Made by a program: the position numbers and the translations under genes
The notes under the pieces: generated by a model
The model's database searches: none
The model's input: only the letters and a program-made list of their open reading frames with translations
What the model was told of the DNA's origin: nothing
Part shown: positions 17,705 through 26,145 of the stretch, piece by piece
How the letters are laid out: the number at the start of each line of letters is the position of its first letter
How positions within the stretch are numbered: the stretch's first letter is position 1
DNA from: Ilumatobacter sp.
Lineage (GTDB): Bacteria > Actinomycetota > Acidimicrobiia > Acidimicrobiales > Ilumatobacteraceae
Length of the DNA: 64,000 nucleotides
NCBI RefSeq assembly: GCF_030065885.1
Contig: NZ_JASJCS010000002.1
Coordinates: 1 to 64,000 of the forward strand
Direction of reading: 5' to 3'

Positions 17705-17778
17705 CGCGTCAGTAGACCAGCGTGCGGACGCCTCCGCCAAGGCCGGCAGCGAACCGCCCGATGCTCGGTTGAGGATGC

Positions 17779-18468
17779 TCAGTTGAGGACGGCGAGCGCC
17801 TGCTGTGCCTCCACGCGCTCGTCGGCGAACTCGGGGAGGACCTGCCGTGCCTGCATGACGATCGCCAGGCGGACCGCGTCGCCGCGGGATTCGCAGGTCC
17901 TGCGCAGGTTGTTGAGCATGCGGGCGATGATCTGCCGATGTGGTGTCGGGTCGAGGAAGTGCTCGGACCACTGGGCCACACCGAGCTGGGCCAGGATGCC
18001 GCGACAGCTCTCGCGATCGAGGCCGACCGTGCCGCGGAACGGGTCGACGAACCAGTCGGCGTCGTCCGGGTCGCCGATCAGGAAGTGGCCCGGCATGCCG
18101 ACGCCGGCGAGCTCGACGCCCAACCGGCGGGCGACTTCGACCCCGATGACCGAGAGGGTGATCGGGATGCCCCTGCGGCTCGCCAGGACGTGGTCGAGGC
18201 ACGAGTTCTGCCAGCGGTGGTAGTCGGAGCGATCGCCTGCGAACGCACCGCCGCCGAACAGGAAGTCCATCACGCCGTGGCGGGTCGGCGTCGGGCACTC
18301 GCCCGCCAGGACGTCGAGCTCGGTCAGTGCCCCGAGGACGTCGAGGCCGGGTTGCAGCGCCGACGACAGCGCCAGCGCCTGCTCGTCGAGGGTGGCGCCC
18401 GCGTCGTCCATCGCGATGCGGAACGGCTCGACGCGGCGGACGACCTCGGACTGCGGGTCCCGACCCAT
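17779..18468 (-). CDS. SirB1/transglutaminase-like family protein
   Basis: 229 aa. The core HVLASRRGIPITLSVIGVEVARRLG followed by GVGMPGHFLIG and DPFRG is diagnostic of the SirB1 family (transglutaminase-like N-terminal region, then helical repeats). The Cys of transglutaminases is not evident, and the function is unknown. Start ATG at 18468 is fixed by a TACGGT box 6 nt upstream. Confidence 0.85.
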   Translation of the reverse strand: MGRDPQSEVVRRVEPFRIAMDDAGATLDEQALALSSALQPGLDVLGALTELDVLAGECPTPTRHGVMDFLFGGGAFAGDRSDYHRWQNSCLDHVLASRRGIPITLSVIGVEVARRLGVELAGVGMPGHFLIGDPDDADWFVDPFRGTVGLDRESCRGILAQLGVAQWSEHFLDPTPHRQIIARMLNNLRRTCESRGDAVRLAIVMQARQVLPEFADERVEAQQALAVLN

Positions 18469-18474
18469 GCCCGG

Positions 18475-18480
18475 ACCGTA
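18475..18480 (-). promoter_or_regulatory. -10 box, SirB1-like gene
   Basis: TACGGT on the minus strand with a 6-nt spacer to the ATG at 18468. It lies within a 34-bp divergent gap that also holds the box of the opposite gene. Confidence 0.5.
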
Positions 18481-18488
18481 CCGTCGGC

Positions 18489-18494
18489 TACCGT
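18489..18494 (+). promoter_or_regulatory. -10 box, acyl-CoA synthetase
   Basis: TACCGT, 8 nt before the ATG at 18503. The two divergent -10 boxes are 8 bp apart, so simultaneous polymerase binding is unlikely. Confidence 0.5.
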
Positions 18495-18502
18495 CCGCGG
18501 CC

Positions 18503-20053
18503 ATGTACCCCGGCTCACACCTGGAGACCCAGCCCGACAAGCCCGCCGTCGTCATCGCCGACTCGGGTTGGACGCAGACGTTCGCCGAGCTCGACGCCGC
18601 CGCGAACCGGCTCAGCCGGCTGTTCAGGGCAGTCGGGCTCCAGCCCGGCGACCACGTCGCGCTGTGCATGGAGAACCACCCCCGCTACATCGAGATCCTC
18701 TGGGGTTGCGAGTACGCCGGCCTGATCTACACCGCCGCCTCGTCACGTCTCACCACCGACGAGCTCGCCTACATCGTCAACGACTGCGAGGCTCGGGTCT
18801 TCATCACCTCGAGGTACAAGTCCGACCAGGCTGCCGCGATCGTCGACCAGACCCCGAAGGTCGAGCTGCGATTGATGCTCGACGCCACGATCGACGGGTA
18901 CGAGAGCTACGAGTCGGCGGTCGAGGCACAGTCGGCGGAACCGCTCGAGGAACGTATCGCCGGCACCGACATGCTCTACTCGTCCGGCACCACCGGTCGA
19001 CCGAAGGGCGTGTTGCCGGCGTTCGAACCCGAGCCGCTCGAGGAGCGGGTGACCGGCGTCGCCGGTCTGATGCAGATCCTGTTCGCGCTCGACGGCACGA
19101 AGACCTACCTCTCCCCTGCGCCCATGTACCACGCGGCGCCGCTCCGGTTCTGCATGGCGACCGTGGCGGTCGGCGCCACGCTGGTGATCATGGAGCGGTT
19201 CGACGCCGAGCTCTACCTGAAGTACGTCGAGCGGTACCGAGCCACCCACAGCCAGGTCGTACCGACGATGTTCGTCCGCATGCTGAAGCTCGACGCGGAC
19301 GTCCGCGAGAGGTACGACGTGTCGTCGCTCGAGTGCGTCATCCATGCCGCGGCTCCCTGCCCGATCCCGGTCAAGAAGCAGATCATCGAGTGGTGGGGCC
19401 CCGTTATCCACGAGTACTACGCGGGGACCGAGGGGAACGGGTTCGTCTACTGCAACAGCGAGATGTGGCTGGCGCACGAGGGCACGGTCGGCACCCCGAT
19501 CAACTGTGTCGTGCACATCGTCGGCGAGGACGGCGAAGAGGTGCCGCAGGGCGACGTCGGCACCGTGTACTTCGAGGGCGGTAGCACCTTCGAGTACCAC
19601 AACGACCCCGAGAAGACGGCGAGCTCACGACATCCCAAGGGATGGTCGACGCTCGGTGACGTCGGCTACCTCGACGCCGACAACTTCCTCTACCTCACCG
19701 ACCGCAAGGCGTACATGATCATCTCGGGCGGCGTGAACATCTACCCGCAGGAGGCCGAGAACGTGCTGACGATGCACCCCGCCGTGGTCGACGTCGCCGT
19801 GTTCGGCGTGCCGCACGACGAGTTCGGTGAGGAGGTCAAGGCGGTCGTGCAACCCCGCGAGATGCCGATCGACGACGAGGCGGCGCAGATCCTGGCAGCC
19901 GAGCTGATCCAGTACTGCCGCACCCAGCTCGCCGACGTCAAGTGCCCGCGCTCGGTCGACTTCCGTGAAGAGCTCCCCCGCCATCCCACCGGCAAGCTCT
20001 ACAAGCGCCTGCTCAAGGACGAGTACTGGCAGGCCGCCGGCCGAGCGATCTGA
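18503..20053 (+). CDS. Acyl-CoA synthetase (AMP-forming)
   Basis: 516 aa ANL-superfamily ligase. The P-loop-like A3 motif is YSSGTTGRPKG, the A5 region YYAGTEGNGF, the A7/A8 motifs GDVGYLDADNFLYLTDRK and MIISGGVNIYP, and the A10 lysine lies in PTGKLYKR. Activates a carboxylate with ATP and CoA; the overall sequence resembles FadD-like ligases of actinobacterial lipid or steroid catabolism. Start chosen from the leaderless promoter spacing. The true substrate is not evident. Confidence 0.93.
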   Translation: MYPGSHLETQPDKPAVVIADSGWTQTFAELDAAANRLSRLFRAVGLQPGDHVALCMENHPRYIEILWGCEYAGLIYTAASSRLTTDELAYIVNDCEARVFITSRYKSDQAAAIVDQTPKVELRLMLDATIDGYESYESAVEAQSAEPLEERIAGTDMLYSSGTTGRPKGVLPAFEPEPLEERVTGVAGLMQILFALDGTKTYLSPAPMYHAAPLRFCMATVAVGATLVIMERFDAELYLKYVERYRATHSQVVPTMFVRMLKLDADVRERYDVSSLECVIHAAAPCPIPVKKQIIEWWGPVIHEYYAGTEGNGFVYCNSEMWLAHEGTVGTPINCVVHIVGEDGEEVPQGDVGTVYFEGGSTFEYHNDPEKTASSRHPKGWSTLGDVGYLDADNFLYLTDRKAYMIISGGVNIYPQEAENVLTMHPAVVDVAVFGVPHDEFGEEVKAVVQPREMPIDDEAAQILAAELIQYCRTQLADVKCPRSVDFREELPRHPTGKLYKRLLKDEYWQAAGRAI

Positions 20054-20134
20054 ATCCTCGTCAGCGTGGGGACGCCGCCGACGGGCGACGGTCCCGGACG
20101 CCGCGATCACGTCGATATCTGTCATGATCCGTTG

Positions 20135-20878
20135 GTGGCGGTGCATCCGTTTCTCGACTGGCCGGGGCCGATCGCGTTCGCCCACCGCGGTGGCACCAGC
20201 GAGCATCCCGAGAACACGATGCCGGCGTTCGGGCACGCCGTCGATCTCGGGTACACGTATCTCGAGACCGACGTGCACGTGACCAGCGACGGCGTGCTCG
20301 TCGCGTTCCATGACGCCGACCTCACCCGCACCTGCGGTCGCCCCGGCGTCATCGACCGACTTCCATGGAGCGAGGTGTCGACCGCGCGGGTCGACGGACG
20401 CGAGCCGATCCCCTTGTTCGAGGATCTGATGGAGCAGTTCCCCGACGCCCGGGTGAACGTGGACTGCAAGGCCGACAGCGCAGTCGACGCCCTGGTCGCA
20501 TCGCTCCGCCGGCTCGACTGCCTCGACCGCGTCTGCATCGGGGGGTTCAGCGACCGCAGGCTGCGGCGGTTGCGCTCGCTGCTCGGTGACGGTCTCTGCT
20601 CGAGCTTCGGGCCGGCGCAGATCGCCGCGCTCCGGTACACCGGGCGTGTCCCCTGGGGCGGGCAGGCCGCACAGGTGCCGGTGCGACAGGGCCCGGTCAC
20701 GATCGTCAACGAGCGCTTCGTCGACCGCGCGCACCGCGGTGGACTCCAGGTCCACGTGTGGACGATCGACGACCCGGCCGAGATGCGCCGGCTGCTCGAC
20801 CTCGGTGTCGACGGGCTGATGACCGATCGACCGGCGGTCCTCAAGCAGGTGCTGGTCGAACGCGGCGAGTGGCACTGA
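20135..20878 (+). CDS. Glycerophosphodiester phosphodiesterase
   Basis: 247 aa GDPD TIM barrel: FAHRGGTSEHPENT (catalytic His and Arg), YLETDVHVTSDGVLVAFHD (metal ligands Glu/Asp and second catalytic His), and C-terminal VHVWTIDDPAEMRRLLDLGVDGLMTDRP. Hydrolyses glycerophosphodiesters to glycerol-3-phosphate and an alcohol. No signal peptide, so it acts in the cytoplasm. The GTG at 20135 was preferred because a CATGAT box lies 6 nt before it; TTG 20132 and GTG 20141 are alternatives. Confidence 0.92.
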   Translation: MAVHPFLDWPGPIAFAHRGGTSEHPENTMPAFGHAVDLGYTYLETDVHVTSDGVLVAFHDADLTRTCGRPGVIDRLPWSEVSTARVDGREPIPLFEDLMEQFPDARVNVDCKADSAVDALVASLRRLDCLDRVCIGGFSDRRLRRLRSLLGDGLCSSFGPAQIAALRYTGRVPWGGQAAQVPVRQGPVTIVNERFVDRAHRGGLQVHVWTIDDPAEMRRLLDLGVDGLMTDRPAVLKQVLVERGEWH

Positions 20879-20887
20879 CGGCGCCGG

Positions 20888-21334
20888 TCACGCAGAGCGA
20901 CGCCGGGTGGCGGCCAGCCACCACACCTCGGCGACGATCAGGCCGAGCGCGCCCACCAGGGTGACGGTCGGACCGACGCCGATCCGCAGCAGTCCGACAT
21001 CGGGTGCCAGCCGGATCGCGAACGCCGTGCCGCCGGCGTAGAGCGCAGCACCCGGCAGCAGCAGGCGCCGCACGATCATGACCTGCGGGGTCTCGTGCGA
21101 CCACCAGACGGCGACGACGCTGAGCACGACCAGCAACGGCACCAGGGGCCACAGGCGGAGGGCCCAGCCGACCGGTCCGTCCGGCGAGAAGCCGAGGCGA
21201 TCGACGATGTCGAACGTCGCATAGCTCGACCGATCGGCCGAGCCGGACCGCACCCACGGGAGGAACGTCCCGACGATCGTGACGATCCCGGCGACCGTCA
21301 CGAGCGTCGGCGCGACGTGCGGCCGATCGATCAC
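20888..21334 (-). CDS. Four-helix membrane protein, unknown function
   Basis: 148 aa with four hydrophobic helices (about residues 7-26, 55-74, 83-102 and 115-140) and a short extracytoplasmic loop after helix 1. No family recognised. The GTG at 21334 is chosen because TACGCT lies 6 nt upstream; the only earlier start (21412) would lie inside the divergent gamma-glutamyltransferase gene. Its stop is 9 bases from that of the convergent GDPD gene. Confidence 0.75.
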   Translation of the reverse strand: MIDRPHVAPTLVTVAGIVTIVGTFLPWVRSGSADRSSYATFDIVDRLGFSPDGPVGWALRLWPLVPLLVVLSVVAVWWSHETPQVMIVRRLLLPGAALYAGGTAFAIRLAPDVGLLRIGVGPTVTLVGALGLIVAEVWWLAATRRRSA

Positions 21335-21340
21335 GTCCGG

Positions 21341-21346
21341 AGCGTA
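21341..21346 (-). promoter_or_regulatory. -10 box, four-helix membrane protein
   Basis: TACGCT on the minus strand, 6-nt spacer to the GTG at 21334. Confidence 0.5.
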
Positions 21347-21355
21347 CGCCGAGCC

Positions 21356-21361
21356 TACGGT
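21356..21361 (+). promoter_or_regulatory. -10 box, gamma-glutamyltransferase
   Basis: TACGGT, 7-nt spacer to the ATG at 21369; second case of two -10 boxes packed in a 34-bp divergent gap. Confidence 0.5.
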
Positions 21362-21368
21362 CTGCCTC

Positions 21369-22934
21369 ATGACCCACGTTCCGCACAGCAGCATCCGGGG
21401 CACGCGGCACATGGTGGCCTCCGCCGATCAGTTGGCCAGCCGGGCCGGGTCGCTCACCTTCGAACGCGGTGGCAACGCGGTCGACGCTGCGATCGCGACG
21501 AATGCCGCGATCGCCGTCACCGGACCCCATCTCTGTGGGATGGGCGGTGACCTGTTCGCATTGGTGCACACCGGTGACGAGGTGGTCGCGCTCAACGCCA
21601 GCGGGCGAGCCGGTTCGGGCGCCGACGCCGCCGTGCTCCGTGACACCGGCCACGACACGATGCCGTTCCGCCATGACGTCCGATCGGTCACGATGCCCGG
21701 TTGCGTCGACGGCTGGCTCGCGCTCCACCAGCGGTTCGGCTCGCTCGAGCTCGATGAGGTCCTCGCGCCGGCGATCGACCTGGCCGAGCACGGCTTCCCG
21801 GCCAGCCCGCTGCTCGCCGGTGCCTCCGCCCACCTCGACGGCGCCGGCCGCGACCAGCTCGGCGAGCTCGCCCACCAGGCGACGGCGGTCGGTGCACCCG
21901 TGCGGCTGCCAGGTGTCGCACGCGCGCTGCGATCGATCGTGGCGCGTGGCCGCTCCGGCTTCTACGAGGGCGAGTTCGGCGAGGGATTGCTCGGCATCGC
22001 TGCCGGCTACTTCAGCTCCGAGGACCTGCGGACCGCACAGGCCGAGTGGGTGGCGCCGCTGACGGCCTCGTGCTTCGGTGTCGAGCTGCACACGATCGGC
22101 CCGAACTCGCAGGGCTACCTCACGCTCGGCGGGGCGCTGCTGGCGGATCGGCTCGACCTCCCCGGCGACCCCGACATCGCGCACTCGGTCCACCTGCTGG
22201 TCGAGTGCGCCAAGCTCGCCGGCTTCGACCGGCCCGACGTGCTGCACGAGCACGCCGACGGGCGGGCGTTGCTGCGCACGATCGACGCACGTCACCACCT
22301 GCTCGACATGGAACGCAGCTCGGACTACCGCACCCCGCATGGCGCCGGGGACACCACCTACCTGTGCACCGCCGAGGCCGGCGGGCTCGCCGTCTCGCTG
22401 ATCCAGTCGAACGCGTCCGGGTTCGGCTCCTGGCTCGCCGAGCCGAACACCGGGATCAACCTGCACAACCGCGGCCTCGGGTTCAGCCTGGTCGCGGGTC
22501 ACCCCGCCGAGTTCGGTCCAGGTCGACGCCCGCCGCACACGCTCTCGCCGGCGCTCGCGACGCGGGCCGGCGAGTTCGTGAGCGTCCTCGGTACGATGGG
22601 CGGCGATGCGCAGCCGCAGATCCTGCTGCAGCTCGCGGCGCGTCTCTTCCATCACGGCCACTCACCCGCACGAGCGATCAACGCGCCGCGCTGGGCGCTC
22701 TCCGGGCCGGTGACCGGGTTCGACACCTGGACCTCTGGCGACGGCCCGGTGCTCGATGTCGAGGGCCACGCCCCCTGGGGCGCAGCGCTCGGCGAGCGCG
22801 GACACCGCGTCAACGACGTCGCAGCGTTCGACAGCACGTTCGGTCATGCGCATGCGATCGTCGTGGCCGACGACGGCACCTTGGCCGGTGCCGCGGATCC
22901 GAGGACACGAGTCGGGGCGGTGATCGCCCGCTGA
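21369..22934 (+). CDS. Gamma-glutamyltransferase family protein
   Basis: 521 aa Ntn-hydrolase. The N-terminal GGNAVDAAIATNAAIAV and GMGGDLFALV are typical. The autocleavage/nucleophile Thr is about T329 in GDTTYLC, followed by AVSLIQSN and GGDAQPQ. No signal peptide, unlike periplasmic Ggt, so it is predicted to be cytoplasmic. It could act on glutathione-like or other gamma-glutamyl compounds, or be an acylase-like member of the family. It ends 2 bp from the convergent LLM gene. Confidence 0.9.
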   Translation: MTHVPHSSIRGTRHMVASADQLASRAGSLTFERGGNAVDAAIATNAAIAVTGPHLCGMGGDLFALVHTGDEVVALNASGRAGSGADAAVLRDTGHDTMPFRHDVRSVTMPGCVDGWLALHQRFGSLELDEVLAPAIDLAEHGFPASPLLAGASAHLDGAGRDQLGELAHQATAVGAPVRLPGVARALRSIVARGRSGFYEGEFGEGLLGIAAGYFSSEDLRTAQAEWVAPLTASCFGVELHTIGPNSQGYLTLGGALLADRLDLPGDPDIAHSVHLLVECAKLAGFDRPDVLHEHADGRALLRTIDARHHLLDMERSSDYRTPHGAGDTTYLCTAEAGGLAVSLIQSNASGFGSWLAEPNTGINLHNRGLGFSLVAGHPAEFGPGRRPPHTLSPALATRAGEFVSVLGTMGGDAQPQILLQLAARLFHHGHSPARAINAPRWALSGPVTGFDTWTSGDGPVLDVEGHAPWGAALGERGHRVNDVAAFDSTFGHAHAIVVADDGTLAGAADPRTRVGAVIAR

Positions 22935-22936
22935 CG

Positions 22937-23902
22937 TCAACCCTCGAACGTCGTCGCGACGCGCCGCAGGTAGCTCGACGGGTCGGGCATGTCGAACATC
23001 GGGAGGACGAACTCGGAGAAGCCGTGCCGATCGATCAGTCGATCGAGCTGCCGCCGGCACTCGCTGCGCGAGCCGTGGATGATGAACGGCAGCACCCACT
23101 CGTCCCGCACGTGCTCTGCCGCAGCCTCGAGCCCGCCGCTCATCGCCGACCTGATGCGAGCCGCGTCGTCGTCGCCGAGCCCGATGCGCTGCTTGATCGC
23201 CGGCGGTGCATCGACCAGCCGGTACGTCATGTGCGGGCGGACGAACTCGAGGTCGTCGTCCTCGGTCACGACGACCGTCGAGTACCCCAGCTCGCAGCGC
23301 CGACCCGCCGAGCTCGCGGCCTGCTCGATCGACGCGACGGCATCGGCCAGCACGTCCTCGTGGAGGAAGTCGAGCATCACACCGTCGGCGAGCTCGGCAC
23401 CCAGTTGGAGCACCTTCGGGCCCCGACCGGCGAGCCAGATCTCGATGTCGTGACGGGCGTAGTCGAGCTGTGCGTCGTGCAACGCGGCGAAGTCACCGTC
23501 GTAGCTGACGCGCTCGCCCGAGAAGAGTGCCCGGCTGATCTCGATCGTCTCGCGGATCGCCCGCAGCGCGCGGACGCGCCGTAGACCGATCGGGTCGAGG
23601 GTCAGGCTGCCACCCGCGCCGATGCCCAGCGAGGCGCGACCGCCCGACAGCTCGTCGAGGCTCGCGATCGCCGCCGCGGTCTGGGCGGGATGGCGCGTGT
23701 ACGGGTTCGTGATCCCCGGCCCGACCGTCATCCGCTCGGTTGCGCTGGCGATGGCGCTCATCACGACGTGCACGTCGCGGGTCACGAGGCCTTCGTCGTA
23801 GACCCGGCAGCGGGAGAAGCCCAGCTGCTCGGCCTCGGCGGCGAGCGTCACGATCGAGTCGATGTCGGTGTCGGGGATCAGGTTGACACCGAGCTCGATC
23901 AT
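22937..23902 (-). CDS. LLM-class (F420/FMN-dependent) oxidoreductase, last gene of Mo-hydroxylase operon
   Basis: 321 aa luciferase-like TIM barrel. N-terminal IELGVNLIPD, the GPGITNPYTRHP segment and the GIGAGGSL loop are typical of F420-dependent actinobacterial members. The ATG at 23902 overlaps the yqeC stop by 4 nt, so it is the seventh gene of the operon. The substrate is unknown; context suggests oxidation or reduction of the same N-heterocycle handled by the Mo hydroxylase. Confidence 0.85.
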   Translation of the reverse strand: MIELGVNLIPDTDIDSIVTLAAEAEQLGFSRCRVYDEGLVTRDVHVVMSAIASATERMTVGPGITNPYTRHPAQTAAAIASLDELSGGRASLGIGAGGSLTLDPIGLRRVRALRAIRETIEISRALFSGERVSYDGDFAALHDAQLDYARHDIEIWLAGRGPKVLQLGAELADGVMLDFLHEDVLADAVASIEQAASSAGRRCELGYSTVVVTEDDDLEFVRPHMTYRLVDAPPAIKQRIGLGDDDAARIRSAMSGGLEAAAEHVRDEWVLPFIIHGSRSECRRQLDRLIDRHGFSEFVLPMFDMPDPSSYLRRVATTFEG

Positions 23903-24615
23903 GCGCCCGGAGCGTATTCGATCGCGATGATCTCGGCGCTGCCGCCCAGTTCCGCCGAGAGCTCGTCGACCAGGGTGCGGTTGGCCGGCTCGACCTTCGT
24001 CACGACCACGACGAATCGCATGGCCGGAGCGACGCCCTTCCTGCTCCCCCGCTCGCTCGACAGCACGGCCGCCGCCCGTTGCGGCGTGAGGCGGTCAGCG
24101 GGACGGCAGCCCGCCACGGCGGCGACGCGCATCGGCCGGAAGCACTGGTCCATGATCACGCGCCCGAGTGCGTCGGCGCCGATGCAGGCGAGCACGGTCG
24201 TCGTGGTGGCAGGGATGACCGGTTCGAACGGGCGCGGCGCCTTGAACGGCTGTCGCCGGGCGCCGTCGGCCTCGACGACGACGTGATCGACGAGCGAGGC
24301 GTCGGCGAACCACCGGTCGCAGACCACCGGGTCGACACCGTGCGCCTTGTGGCCGTCCGCGCCATTGCGGACCAGCACCGTGCCGCTCGCGAGTGCCGCC
24401 CGCAGGTCTCCGTCCTCGGGCGAGTCGAGCGTCATCAGCCTCCCCGTCTGCGCAGCGCCCATCTTCGTCGTCGTCGTCAGCAGCACGCGTCCGGTCAGCT
24501 GCGAGCCGAGCGCGAACAGCGTCGTCGTCTTGCCACCTCCCCCGACGATCGAGATCAGCTCGCGCGGTCCGAGTCGGAGGGACGCAGCGAGGTGGTTCAG
24601 CGGGACGGGGACCAC
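23899..24615 (-). CDS. yqeC: Selenium-dependent hydroxylase accessory protein YqeC
   Basis: 238 aa. The nucleotide-binding loop ISIVGGGGKTTTLFAL (residues 21-36), TTTTKMG and VVVEADGARRQPFKAP are the marks of the YqeC family. YqeC is associated with selenium-dependent molybdenum hydroxylases in comparative genomics; its chemistry is unproven. It overlaps yqeB by 19 nt and the LLM gene by 4 nt. Confidence 0.88.
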   Translation of the reverse strand: MVPVPLNHLAASLRLGPRELISIVGGGGKTTTLFALGSQLTGRVLLTTTTKMGAAQTGRLMTLDSPEDGDLRAALASGTVLVRNGADGHKAHGVDPVVCDRWFADASLVDHVVVEADGARRQPFKAPRPFEPVIPATTTTVLACIGADALGRVIMDQCFRPMRVAAVAGCRPADRLTPQRAAAVLSSERGSRKGVAPAMRFVVVVTKVEPANRTLVDELSAELGGSAEIIAIEYAPGA

Positions 24616-25385
24616 GTGAACACCGCCTCGACGACGCCGCCGCCGATCGCCAGCGCCTTGTCGGAGATCTCACGGCACAGCACCGGGTCGCTGCGCGGGT
24701 CGATGTCGGCGATCTTCAGGCCTGCCGTCGCATGCATGCCCGGCGCCAACGTCCCCCGTACGACACCGTCGATGGAGGTTCGGATCGGTGCCGAGCCCAC
24801 GAGCCCGAGCACCTCGCCCTCGGCGACCAGGTCACCGATCGCCACGTGCCAGCTCACGAGCCCCTCACCGGGGGCGCGCACGACCCGCTCGGTGCCGCGC
24901 CCGCCGATGACGCCGGGCGTGCCGGTGTCGGGCTGGGCCGACCCCTCCCACAGCACGCGGCCGAGGTGGTGGCCGCGCTGGGTCTCGACGACGGCGTGGC
25001 AGTGCGTGCCGACGACGAAGCCGGGTCCGAGCGCCACCACCAACGGGGCATCGTCGATCGTCGTGTCGAGCGGCTCCTTGGCGAGCCGCGCGTCGACCAC
25101 GATCGGCGCGGCGACGTCGGGCAGTGACGCGCTGACGAGCACGGCGACGTCACCCCTCTCGGCGATCTCGCACGCCTCGCTCGTCGAGGATGCCCGCCGC
25201 CCCACGAGGCCCTCGACGTCGACGACACCGTGCTGGACTGCGCTGGACAGCGCCACCGTGCGCCGGATCGACAGCGGCTCGGCCAGCTCGGTGACGATCA
25301 CCGGGAAGCCGCAACGACTCAGACGCCAGGCGACGCCGGTCGCGAGGTCGCCCCCGCCGCGGATCAGGCACAGGTCAGCTGGCAC
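24597..25385 (-). CDS. yqeB: Selenium-dependent Mo hydroxylase maturation protein YqeB (EF2563 family)
   Basis: 262 aa. Begins with a Rossmann-type IRGGGDLATGVAWRL motif, includes ALGPGFVVGTHCHAVVETQRGHHLGRV and a C-terminal barrel-like domain with a lipoyl/biotinyl-like turn (VAEGEVLGLVGSAPIRTSIDGVVRG). This is the EF2563/YqeB family, found next to labile-selenium Mo hydroxylases. Overlaps the XdhC-like gene by 11 nt. Confidence 0.9.
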   Translation of the reverse strand: MPADLCLIRGGGDLATGVAWRLSRCGFPVIVTELAEPLSIRRTVALSSAVQHGVVDVEGLVGRRASSTSEACEIAERGDVAVLVSASLPDVAAPIVVDARLAKEPLDTTIDDAPLVVALGPGFVVGTHCHAVVETQRGHHLGRVLWEGSAQPDTGTPGVIGGRGTERVVRAPGEGLVSWHVAIGDLVAEGEVLGLVGSAPIRTSIDGVVRGTLAPGMHATAGLKIADIDPRSDPVLCREISDKALAIGGGVVEAVFTWSPSR

Positions 25386-26145
25386 GCGAGCGCTCGACCA
25401 CTTCGGCCATGATGCTGACGGCGATCTCCTCGGGGGTCTCCGCCGCGATGTCGATGCCGATCGGCGACGTCACACGACCGAGCGCCTCGGCCGACACCCC
25501 TGCGTCGAGGAGCGCCTCGCGAGTCGTCGCCCAGCGCCGCCGGCTGCCCATCACGCCGATGTAGTCAGCGGGCGTGGCTAGCAGCTCGGGCAGCAGCTCG
25601 AGGTCGAGCGCGACGTTCCTCGTGACGAGCACGATCGAGGTCCGCGCGTCGACGCCGACCGTAGCGATCGCGTCGTCGATCGTGCCGCCCAGCGCCGTGT
25701 CGGCCCGATCGATCTCGCCCAGGACGTCGGGGCGATCGTCCCAGACCGCGGTCCGGTAGCCCATCCAGTCGGCGAGCTCGACGACCGCCTTGCCGACGTG
25801 GCCGGCTCCGATGACGAACAGGGTTGCAGGTGGCATCTGTGGCTCCACGTAGAGTTCGACCTCGCCGCCGCACACGCCGGGGTCACCCGAGGCCGGATCG
25901 ACGAGCGGGAAGGTCAGGTAGCGGGGGCGGCCGTCGCCGAGTGATGCGAGCGCCTCGGCGCGGACCCGGGCCTCCATCTCGCCGCCGCCGACGGTGCCGT
26001 TCGTCCGCCCGTCCTGGTAGATCAACATCTTGGCGCCCGCATGACGGGGCACCGACCGGTTGGTCCGCACGACGGTCGCCAGCACCACCGGCTCGCCCGC
26101 GCCGATGGCGGCCGCCAACTCGGCGTAGACGTCTAGCCCGCCCAC
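25375..26145 (-). CDS. XdhC/CoxI-family Mo hydroxylase maturation protein
   Basis: 256 aa. N-terminal ATVVRTNRSVPRHAGAKMLI and GTVGGGEMEA, then CGGEVELYVEPQ, a Rossmann domain (LFVIGAGHVGKAVVELADWMG) and C-terminal GRVTSPIGIDIAAETPEEIAVSIMAE. This family binds Moco and promotes insertion of the sulfido (or selenido) ligand into Mo hydroxylases. The GTG at 26145 overlaps the amidohydrolase end by 13 nt. Confidence 0.9.
   Translation of the reverse strand: MGGLDVYAELAAAIGAGEPVVLATVVRTNRSVPRHAGAKMLIYQDGRTNGTVGGGEMEARVRAEALASLGDGRPRYLTFPLVDPASGDPGVCGGEVELYVEPQMPPATLFVIGAGHVGKAVVELADWMGYRTAVWDDRPDVLGEIDRADTALGGTIDDAIATVGVDARTSIVLVTRNVALDLELLPELLATPADYIGVMGSRRRWATTREALLDAGVSAEALGRVTSPIGIDIAAETPEEIAVSIMAEVVERSRAS

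Noticed and set aside
20841-22661. 606-codon open frame on the minus strand
   Set aside because: Lies opposite the gamma-glutamyltransferase gene and overlaps the four-helix membrane protein in another frame; composition is that of a shadow frame.
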